DNA of 64,000 bases, from assembly GCF_004770765.1 (NCBI RefSeq), contig NZ_RQFK01000011.1, positions 496,001-560,000 of the forward strand, read 5' to 3'. Positions within the stretch are counted from its first letter, which is position 1, and the number at the start of each line of letters is the position of its first letter. Of this stretch, positions 58,101 to 64,000 are shown piece by piece. Made by a program: the position numbers and the translations under genes. Below the pieces are notes generated by a model that had not been told where the DNA came from, searched no databases, and worked only from the letters and a program-made list of their open reading frames with translations. The DNA comes from Leptospira noumeaensis (GTDB lineage: Bacteria > Spirochaetota > Leptospiria > Leptospirales > Leptospiraceae).

Positions 58101-60763
58101 ACTTTTATTTTTTGGGAAGAGATGGCTTTGTCTTTAGAATTTAAAGCAACTAATTGAAGTTTTACGTTATCTTCAGTGAATAACCAACCATCCGGTAAAA
58201 TTCCTAAATGCACTTCGGACTGGGAAACGGGAAAACTTCTAGAGACAGTTTGAATTTCACCGGATGGATCGGCATATTCCATTTCTACTTGGAAACTTCC
58301 GTAACCAGTAACTGGTTTTAATCCACTGAAGGTATATTGTAAAAATCCCTTGGGATCGGTTTTGAGTGCCGTGGATAAAACTGTTGGTTTTGTTTCTTCC
58401 GCTTCTTCTTCCTCATACCCACTCACCTTCCATTTTCCTTCCGTTATTTTTTCTGGAGAAAAAGTAAATGCCGAATATTCTTCTTTAGGAGAATAAAAAC
58501 TAGGAACCACTTGGGAACGAATTTTGACTGGAAACCCACCGGCCCCTCCTCCCGATAAATATTCTAATCCAAATAGAACTTTGGATTCTTTTGGAGATAC
58601 TAACTCTTGTTTGTCGCCCGCAAGTTGAATATTTCCTTTGACCACCGGAAGACGAAATTCCTCCACTCGGAACTGAGTGACGGTTTCTCCATAACTTGCG
58701 TCATCATTTGAATAGGGATAATAAACAATATAAACCCCATGTTTTGCCGTTTTTGGAATTTTAAATTCGGATTCGGACTGACCAGGAAATGACCAAACAA
58801 GTGGTAAAGGATATGCCTCACCGGAACCTTCATGTTTGATGATGACTTGTGATGGATAATCCTTTGGATCCGCAGGTGTTAAACCCTTGTTTCCAAATCC
58901 ACGCCGAACATGTCTTAGGTGAACGGTTTCTCCTTTTTTAAATAAGGTTCTATCGAGCACAATGGATTTGATTTCTTTCGAATGGCCTGTAGAGGTACTT
59001 GGCAATTGGTAACGCCAACTTTCAATCCCTTTGTCCCAGATGCTTGAGGTAAAACTAATGTCATCGTTTTTTTGAACAAAGATGGTAAGTCCAGAACCTA
59101 ACTCATGATAACCGCAATAAGGAACCTCTTGGAAATTTAAATTTCCAAATAACATACTTCCATCTTTTCCAGTGATCCCGGCTCCGCGCAAATTCCCCTT
59201 ACAATCCAGGATTTTGATTTGGACTCCTGCCTCTGGTAGGCCTTGGTCTAAATTTGTCACCCATACAAGACTTGTATCCTTTCCCCATTTGAAATGAGCC
59301 GAGAGGTTTGTGACTAGGGCTGCACTGGATACATACATCTTTCCTTTTTTTTCTAACAAACTATTTCCAAGGATATCACTTGCCAGTTCGACCACATAAA
59401 ATCCGGGAGTATCCAGAGGAATCCCAACCACTTCCATTGGTTTTTTCCCATTCGGTTTCGGAAGAGTGAAAGAAGAAATGCCTGAAGATGTGGGCGGATT
59501 TTGAAAGACTGATTGTTCTCTTTCTCTTGTGGCTAAAACTTGGAACCATTTTTGGATCTCTAAAATATCCATGGTCTTTTGGCTTTTTCCACCTACACCG
59601 AGAGAAACTGATTTCATCGGAAGATTGACTTCTAAATTACGAAGTGTAACCGGTAACGCTGGTTTGGCTTTCGATTCTAAAATTCCAAATTTGGCACCAA
59701 ACTTTGCAAGAGGTGGAAATTCATCTGTTTTAAACTTCAATGGAAAGGAAGTTTGGTTGGATAATTTTCTGTTTGTTTCATCTTCCAAATCGGGAATTCG
59801 AATTTCAAATTCTGTATTTTCAGGAAAAGGTCCAGGGAAACTCACCCATTCATAAAACTCATTTCCTTTTTCTGCTTGGGGCGACTGAGGGAATTCCTTT
59901 CCCTCTTTGGAAACAAGTTTGATTTTTTGTAAACTATCCCGAGAGACCGCCGAACTAAAAGACAGCGAAACAGGAAGGATAGGAATACAATCTGCTTTTG
60001 CATTCACTCGTTCGCAAGTAAAGCGAACTGAAAATACAGATCTTACTGTAAAGGGAATGACTTCGTCTTCACGGATTTCACCACCCCAAACCGATTTAGT
60101 TCCTTTTCCTAGAACCAATTGGATTTGTCTCTCTGGCAAAAAAGTTTGTTTGGATTTTAGAAGGACAGTTTCTTCTCTATCTGTGTCTCCGGTTGATTGT
60201 AATATTGACTTGCGATCAGATCCTGTGATGAGGACAATCGGAATCCGGTTTCCCAGTTCTTCCGAACGAAAGTATACATACTTTTGAAACGAGGTTAAGT
60301 CTGGTTTTGCATCCAGGTGCAAAATAAAAATTTGATCTTCAGTGATAGAGGCTCCGTTGTAAGGAGTGGAATACTGGACTGATGGTCCACCCGTATGGAA
60401 AGAAAATTTGCGTTCCCCTTGTACAGTCTCACCGCTTAAAGTTTTGGTTCCCTCTTTCAATTGGAAGGAACATTCAACGCCACCTGGGACTTCCGCTTCA
60501 AATTCATAAACCCAAGTTGTGGAATCAATAAAACGACTGGTTCCCGGCAAAGGGCAATTCACTTGGAAGATATCAACTTTGGGGCGTATATCACCAAGCG
60601 CCACCATGGGTTTTGTGAACCGAACGGTCACCTGTTTGGGTTGTTTGATAAATCCATTCGGTGTAAAAAATTCAATACTTGCAGGTTGGCTTTGTGTAAA
60701 ATCAGAACGAACCAAAAAAAGGGAAAGGAGTAAAAGGATAGGATAACGAAACCGAACGAACAT
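55163..60763 (-). CDS. Bacterial alpha-2-macroglobulin family protein
   Basis: The 1866-residue protein has a signal peptide (PILLLLSLFLVRS), no lipobox Cys, several macroglobulin-like beta domains, a Gly-rich stretch (KPDGGGGGKQS, near residue 1170) probably near the bait region, and the thioester motif YYCMEQ with Cys1415 and Gln1418. Such proteins trap proteases in the periplasm and protect the envelope. E. coli YfhM is a lipoprotein paired with PBP1c; here no pbpC is adjacent and the downstream partner is a membrane phosphotransferase-like gene. Upstream promoter lies in the 60764-60938 gap. Confidence 0.94.
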   Translation of the reverse strand: MFVRFRYPILLLLSLFLVRSDFTQSQPASIEFFTPNGFIKQPKQVTVRFTKPMVALGDIRPKVDIFQVNCPLPGTSRFIDSTTWVYEFEAEVPGGVECSFQLKEGTKTLSGETVQGERKFSFHTGGPSVQYSTPYNGASITEDQIFILHLDAKPDLTSFQKYVYFRSEELGNRIPIVLITGSDRKSILQSTGDTDREETVLLKSKQTFLPERQIQLVLGKGTKSVWGGEIREDEVIPFTVRSVFSVRFTCERVNAKADCIPILPVSLSFSSAVSRDSLQKIKLVSKEGKEFPQSPQAEKGNEFYEWVSFPGPFPENTEFEIRIPDLEDETNRKLSNQTSFPLKFKTDEFPPLAKFGAKFGILESKAKPALPVTLRNLEVNLPMKSVSLGVGGKSQKTMDILEIQKWFQVLATREREQSVFQNPPTSSGISSFTLPKPNGKKPMEVVGIPLDTPGFYVVELASDILGNSLLEKKGKMYVSSAALVTNLSAHFKWGKDTSLVWVTNLDQGLPEAGVQIKILDCKGNLRGAGITGKDGSMLFGNLNFQEVPYCGYHELGSGLTIFVQKNDDISFTSSIWDKGIESWRYQLPSTSTGHSKEIKSIVLDRTLFKKGETVHLRHVRRGFGNKGLTPADPKDYPSQVIIKHEGSGEAYPLPLVWSFPGQSESEFKIPKTAKHGVYIVYYPYSNDDASYGETVTQFRVEEFRLPVVKGNIQLAGDKQELVSPKESKVLFGLEYLSGGGAGGFPVKIRSQVVPSFYSPKEEYSAFTFSPEKITEGKWKVSGYEEEEAEETKPTVLSTALKTDPKGFLQYTFSGLKPVTGYGSFQVEMEYADPSGEIQTVSRSFPVSQSEVHLGILPDGWLFTEDNVKLQLVALNSKDKAISSQKIKVTAYKREFYSNRKRLVGGFYAYEHYEEVTKLGEFCEGKTDSKGILICEGKSPAVGDIVFLAETKDADGNATNSSYSVWVSSKQEAWFDVSDHNRMDILPEKRSVDVGETIKVQIRSPFREATALVSLEREGVLDYFVTQVSGKDPVISIPIKKEYAPNVFVSVLLVRGRVGDPKPTGLVDLAKPGYRLGLTMLKVGSKPYTLSVSVSPDKKLYQVRETANVELEIKTSDGKVPLESTEVTLAVVDEALLELSPNPTWNLLDTMMGTRPHSVGTSTAQSQIIGKRHFGLKAKPDGGGGGKQSTRSLFDTLVYWKGKAIIGKDGKYKFSFPLNDSLTSFRIVAVATSGAKEFGTGMAKIQTTQKIQSFSGIPPVVRLGDNLRHEVTLRNAGENKEQLRLRLSVADSINGTESKVELETKSAMLGSGETKVVFWDLTVPENTTKRKFHLEVSSPNGNVLDQLSVDQTVLPVDTERVYQAGLFLYESPIKESVQVPEGSKPNSGKMVWKASPTILTSLSGIQTYFQNYPYYCMEQRVSKAIGLKSEPMWNDVFADLNSFLDYDGLVKYFARMENGSEILTAYVLTSAQLANKKIPEETLGRMIVGLQGYLEGRVKGERYKFGADSIVRKIIVWEALTRYQTYEWEQVRPIFEGIEFLPTASLIDLSEIWGRVNGGDGSVKSRLTSTLRSRLNIQGSELMVADSGFTNPWWILGSRDYTMAKLLLWAFSEPSYKKDMPRLIKAFVKMQKKGSYDTTLGNAYSILVFDRVSKLLESEKVTGGKISIQSAKETLNLEPNGKQTVTQSIGTSPESVSVSYDGKGKPWVEWSVKSILPLKAPISSGYRLKRTWEPLQVAKPGVLSKGDTIRVTIEIQADSDKTWVVVEDPIPPGSLPLGRGFGRESIITQDSKSGDSSYYLSFEEKTLSQYRAYFEYLPKGTHTLEHSFRLNHTGTFQLPATRVEAMYSPETHAEWPNETVRISENLD

Positions 60764-60938
60764 GGAGAGAATTTAGGAAGAGGAATTTCTTTGGAAAGAA
60801 AAAAAAGAAAATCAGGGATATTGACCCCTCCCTGCGGGTATCATAAGGAGAAACATCTATGAACGATATTTAGACCCTTTCACCTGTGGAAAGGTTTCTA
60901 ATTGCCGGAAAACTTTCCGCCAAGACTCATTTTTTCCC
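60764..60938. other. Gap with several short dyads between the porin and A2M genes
   Basis: This 175-bp gap holds the A2M promoter and the end of the porin transcript. CGGAAA (60906-60911) and TTTCCG (60914-60919) form a 6-bp dyad, and CCTTTC...GAAAGG around 60877-60893 forms another with a bulge. No intrinsic terminator with a T-run is seen, and no ORF of note. Confidence 0.4.
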
Positions 60939-60957
60939 TTAAAATTTAAGGGAAAAA
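60931..60957. repeat. 13-bp inverted repeat at the porin stop codon
   Basis: TTTTTCCCTTAAA (60931-60943) and TTTAAGGGAAAAA (60945-60957) are perfect arms with a single central base, covering the stop codon and last five codons of the porin gene. The T and A runs are inside the arms, so a hairpin could act as a terminator or stabilise the mRNA end in either direction. Confidence 0.55.
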
Positions 60958-62222
60958 GCGATCACAAAAAAATCCTCTTTCTTGGAAGTCTGCGAGTCTC
61001 GGTAAACAAAAATCGAATCGGCTGACCTTCGGTAGACATATTCAAATCTAAGTAAACCTGGATCAAATTTAAGAATATCAAAGGTAGTTGTGTATCCGTT
61101 ACTCATAAATCCATTACGAGTGCCTGTGTTTGCCATGACCTGGAGTGGATCATAAAAACGTTCGATACGAAAACTCAACCGATACTCAGGAGCGATTTTA
61201 TAACTGAACCAAATTGTCCCATGATACCATTGTCTATATGCATGGGAAGAAGTTTCGCGATATTCCCCCAAACTCGAATCATAAGCCGCTAACCATGGTT
61301 CGTAGACAAAACTTTCTTTTGCTTTTTGCGCTCCCACATCGAACTGTCCGACTAAACTCAACTGATCAGAGACCATCCATTCCAAAATTGTATTTTGGTA
61401 GTAACGCATTTGTTTTCTTTCGTTATTTGGTGCTTCGTTTCCGGCAAATTGGTTCAGTGTTAAAATTAAATTTGGACTAAACAAATATTTAATCTGGCTT
61501 CCGAATGCCTTATCTTTATTATTATCTGTAATGTTTTGCCAACCATTCAACACCTGCAATTGTCCACTCAGTTTGTCTGAAAACTGGTGAGTCAATCGAA
61601 CCCCAGAAGAATAATAAGGAACATAATCCAAGGCAAAGGCTCTTGTATAGTTCACATTGTTATGTGAGATCCAAGACTCATGACCGATATTTCCAAAAAA
61701 AATTCCAACATCAAGCCAAGTGTCCTTCGCAATCTTAAAACCAGCATATGCCTCTTGGATATTTTTAACTGAGTTTTGATTTGAATATTTTTCAGTAGAT
61801 ACCTCTCCCGCATAATTTGCGTTTACGGAAGTTCCCCACTGCAATGCAAACCTACCTCTGTATTTTTTCTCATCAATCCGAGCTTCTAAATATGCCAAGT
61901 TGATATTGAACTCATTATTTCTTACAGCTTGCGTTGTATAATTTCGTTCTGTATCTTTTGGTAAGTTTCGATTGTATAAATAGTAGGAATCAACAAATCC
62001 ACCCATTTGAATGGAATTTGCCAAAGATACCGTTTTCGGAAGGGAAACTGTTTCCTCTTTTTTATCAGAAATCTTTGTTTCTTCTGCTGCGACCTGTGAT
62101 TGTGATTGGATCGGATACACAAACCCAATACAGATAATTATCTCCAGATAGAGAACTGATTTTAATACCTTTGTATATTTCCAAAAAATATTTGGAAATA
62201 TTTTAAATTGATCTAACATCAT
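60939..62222 (-). CDS. Outer membrane beta-barrel (porin-like) protein
   Basis: The 427-residue protein has a long N-terminal leader (hydrophobic part SVLYLEIIICIGFVYPIQS), a short charged linker, then a series of alternating beta strands from about residue 65 (QMGGFVDSYYLYNR) to a C-terminal strand ending FVIAFSLKF, with the terminal Phe typical of outer-membrane barrels. It resembles the OmpL-like BBP2 porins. It follows the KdpE-type regulator by 118 bp on the same strand, so a role in potassium or osmotic response is possible, by position only. Confidence 0.8.
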   Translation of the reverse strand: MMLDQFKIFPNIFWKYTKVLKSVLYLEIIICIGFVYPIQSQSQVAAEETKISDKKEETVSLPKTVSLANSIQMGGFVDSYYLYNRNLPKDTERNYTTQAVRNNEFNINLAYLEARIDEKKYRGRFALQWGTSVNANYAGEVSTEKYSNQNSVKNIQEAYAGFKIAKDTWLDVGIFFGNIGHESWISHNNVNYTRAFALDYVPYYSSGVRLTHQFSDKLSGQLQVLNGWQNITDNNKDKAFGSQIKYLFSPNLILTLNQFAGNEAPNNERKQMRYYQNTILEWMVSDQLSLVGQFDVGAQKAKESFVYEPWLAAYDSSLGEYRETSSHAYRQWYHGTIWFSYKIAPEYRLSFRIERFYDPLQVMANTGTRNGFMSNGYTTTFDILKFDPGLLRFEYVYRRSADSIFVYRDSQTSKKEDFFVIAFSLKF

Positions 62223-62340
62223 CAGATCAATTTAGCACTTTTTGTTTTGAGTTACAATGGTTCGCGAATTATGATCTTCTAATTTACCTTAAGAACTCAT
62301 TAAGATAGATAAAATGATCTTTTCTTTAAAAACTTTGGAA
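62223..62340. other. Gap upstream of the porin gene
   Basis: This 118-bp AT-rich gap lies between the response regulator stop and the porin start. It must hold either a porin promoter or an operon junction. I see no terminator and no strong dyad in it. Confidence 0.3.
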
Positions 62341-63027
62341 TTAAGATTGGGTCACCCAACGATAACCAATGCCTGGCTCCGTAATTAAAAATTTGGGTTC
62401 ACTAGGTGAATCCTCAATTTTTTTTCTAAGCTGAGTGATATGAACTCTTAAGGAATTCATTTCATTTAACGCTTGTTCTCCCCAAATTTTTTTGATTAAC
62501 ACATCATGAGTGATGACTTTACCCGAATTTTTAATTAAAAAAGTAAGGATTTGAAATTCTGTTGGGGTCAATCGAATTTGAACCTGATTTTTAACAACCT
62601 GGTGATTGACAAAATCCACCGTTAAACTTTCTTTTTCCCAATTGGAAGGAGTTTCTTCCACGGGGAGTCTACGCAGGGCCGTCCGAATCCTAGCAAGTAA
62701 CTCACCCATACTAAATGGTTTTGTAATATAATCATCAGCACCAGAATCAAGTAAGGAAATTTTGTCTTCCTCAGAACTCATCACTGACAAAACAATAAAA
62801 GGAATTTCCGAAAATTGGCGGACTTCTTTGATTACCTCTAACCCAGAACCATCCGGCAATTGTAAATCGAGTAAAACTAATTTTGGCGAATGAAGAGCAA
62901 TGGATTCTATGGCTTCTTTTTTAGATATTGCCTCAATGGTTTGATACCCTTTTGCCTCGAGAGCGATGCGTAACATCTTGCGAATGGCACCATCGTCATC
63001 GACAAGTAAAATCAAATCTTTACCCAT
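62341..63027 (-). CDS. kdpE: OmpR-family response regulator, KdpE-like
   Basis: The 228-residue protein has a receiver domain (acidic LVDDDG at residues 9-14, phospho-acceptor Asp54 in VLLDLQLPDGSG, Lys in ITKPFSMGELLAR) and an OmpR-type winged helix (LTPTEFQILTFLIKNSGKVITHDVLIKKIWG, then LRVHITQLRKKIE). In its kinase partner's context it is KdpE, activating the KdpFABC potassium pump under K+ limitation. kdpFABC itself is not in the window. It is 14 bp after the kinase gene. Confidence 0.88.
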   Translation of the reverse strand: MGKDLILLVDDDGAIRKMLRIALEAKGYQTIEAISKKEAIESIALHSPKLVLLDLQLPDGSGLEVIKEVRQFSEIPFIVLSVMSSEEDKISLLDSGADDYITKPFSMGELLARIRTALRRLPVEETPSNWEKESLTVDFVNHQVVKNQVQIRLTPTEFQILTFLIKNSGKVITHDVLIKKIWGEQALNEMNSLRVHITQLRKKIEDSPSEPKFLITEPGIGYRWVTQS

Positions 63028-63041
63028 AAGAAGGTAATAGT

Positions 63042-64000
63042 TTAAAAATAGGGAATGTCAATGAGAAACCTGGCACCACCTTCTTTTCGATTCATTGCCT
63101 CGATACTTCCTCCGTGTAACTCAATGATGGATTTCGAAATGGCAAGGCCAAGACCAGTTCCAATTTTTCCAGAAGACTCCCCTCTATAAAACTTTTGAAA
63201 GATCCGAGAGGAATCAAGCGGAAGACCGTTTCCGTTATCTTCCACAATCCATTGAAAGGAACTTTCGGTTTTTGAGAGTGATATCCAAATGGTTGATCCG
63301 CTCTGAGTATACATACAAGCATTATACAACAAATTAAAAATGGCATGCGAAAAGAGAACACGATCTAGTTCTAAAGGAAAATCCAAATCATTTAACTGAA
63401 TTTTTATCAAATGATTGATTTTATTTTTTCCTAAGTAAGAGATAGAATCATGGATGATCTCGGAAGGATAAACTTTTTCTTTCTTCAAAGTCAAATACCC
63501 CGATTCAATTCGACTGATATCCAGTAAGTTTCCTAAAAGCAAATTTAATACAAGCGAACTTTCCTGAATTTCTTCAACCAAATCTTTTCTAACTTTTGGA
63601 TTTGCATCTATTTCTGGATCGAGCAATGCAGAAGCAGAACCTTGGATGGATGTGAGTGGGGTTTTCAGTTCATGCGATAAGGAATTAAAAATTAGATTGT
63701 AAACTTTTTCCGATTCTTTTAATAAAAAATTTTTTTTAGAATCCTCAGAAAGAATATCTCTATCAAGAGCCAGAGCTACTTGGTTTGCTACCGTATTCAG
63801 TAAAATCTCTTTTTCCAAACTCGGTTCTTCCTCTGTCACAATATTGATGACTCCACTGATCCCACCCGGAGACACCAGGGGATAAAAAGTAGCATTTGCC
63901 AAAGACAAAGTTTCTGTATATTTACCTGCTGGTTTCCCATTTTTAATCGTCCACGTAGCAACCGCTAAATCCTTGGTATCTTCGATAGCGGGTGAAAATT
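63042..64000 (-). CDS. kdpD: KdpD-like sensor histidine kinase (partial)
   Basis: The frame is open through the right edge of the window, so the 5' part is missing; the first in-window TTG (63908) is not the true start. The visible 319 residues begin in a GAF-like domain (VATWTIKNGKPAGKYTETLSL, a KdpD hallmark segment) and continue to a HisKA H-box (LSHELKTPLTSIQG), N-box (FNLLYNACMYTQSG), DNGNGLP and GKIGTGLGLAISKSIIELHGG. In full KdpD an N-terminal UspA/KdpD domain and four helices come first. It is followed directly by the KdpE-like regulator. Confidence 0.88.
   Translation of the reverse strand, partial: FSPAIEDTKDLAVATWTIKNGKPAGKYTETLSLANATFYPLVSPGGISGVINIVTEEEPSLEKEILLNTVANQVALALDRDILSEDSKKNFLLKESEKVYNLIFNSLSHELKTPLTSIQGSASALLDPEIDANPKVRKDLVEEIQESSLVLNLLLGNLLDISRIESGYLTLKKEKVYPSEIIHDSISYLGKNKINHLIKIQLNDLDFPLELDRVLFSHAIFNLLYNACMYTQSGSTIWISLSKTESSFQWIVEDNGNGLPLDSSRIFQKFYRGESSGKIGTGLGLAISKSIIELHGGSIEAMNRKEGGARFLIDIPYF

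Noticed and set aside
1..64000. tRNA, rRNA, insertion sequences, prophage, toxin-antitoxin pairs
   Set aside because: I looked for cloverleaf-type segments, transposase or integrase motifs and small paired toxin genes and saw none I could support.

Overview
The window looks like a chromosomal segment of a spirochete of the genus Leptospira, probably the saprophytic, L. biflexa-like group. I infer this from an AT-rich genome with Gram-negative cell-envelope genes, a pyruvate-pathway citramalate synthase very close to my memory of the characterised Leptospira CimA, a bactofilin, a long-form IspG and many sensory/regulatory proteins. It is core chromosome: I see no insertion sequences, phage genes, CRISPR arrays, tRNA or rRNA genes. 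Genes are tightly packed with many 1-14 bp overlaps, and several use TTG or GTG starts.

Layout. 1-3.2 kb: the tail of an unknown gene, a small exported protein, glycerol kinase and a metallo-beta-lactamase-fold hydrolase. 3.3-7.7 kb: a STAS protein convergent with a compact reverse-strand run lexA > lipoprotein > ctpA > tsaD > pssA. 7.7-14.6 kb: a reverse-strand heavy-metal RND efflux operon (small exported protein, CzcA-like pump, inorganic pyrophosphatase, TolC-like channel, adaptor). 14.7-17.0 kb: bactofilin and RecJ, ending in a clear intrinsic terminator. 17.0-29.2 kb: acireductone dioxygenase and a complex I operon, nuoABCDEF-HJKLMN, without nuoG or nuoI. 29.25-29.89 kb: non-coding DNA with repeats and inverted repeats, then a GAF/PP2C/TPR signalling phosphatase. 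32.4-41.4 kb: a reverse-strand set with rarA, a Cys-rich small protein, a DedA/VTT membrane protein, pth, cimA, an Smr protein, a response regulator with a large membrane histidine kinase, mutY and a small unknown. 41.6-46.6 kb: ispG and a DUF2339/DUF3999 membrane pair. 46.7-48.4 kb: an AlkB-type monooxygenase with a TetR regulator behind a near-ideal palindromic operator. 48.4-49.0 kb: a second repeat-rich non-coding stretch. 49.0-60.8 kb: a DUF1499 lipoprotein, carB, a Thr-type membrane phosphotransferase/sulfatase-fold protein and a giant alpha-2-macroglobulin. 60.9-64 kb: a porin-like barrel and KdpE/KdpD-type regulators, the kinase running off the window edge.

Functional themes are aerobic respiration (complex I, alkane or fatty-chain oxidation, glycerol use), envelope maintenance and defence (CtpA, A2M, phosphotransferase, bactofilin, porin), metal efflux and DNA repair (LexA, RecJ, RarA, MutY, Smr). 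The least explained items are the GAAAGT/ACTTTC dyad-repeat family in the two long intergenic stretches, the pyrophosphatase and small protein inside the efflux operon, the missing nuoG/nuoI, the pairing of A2M with a Thr-nucleophile phosphotransferase, and the TetR operator. No single locus is convincingly a wholly new system; the repeat family is the best candidate for undescribed biology.
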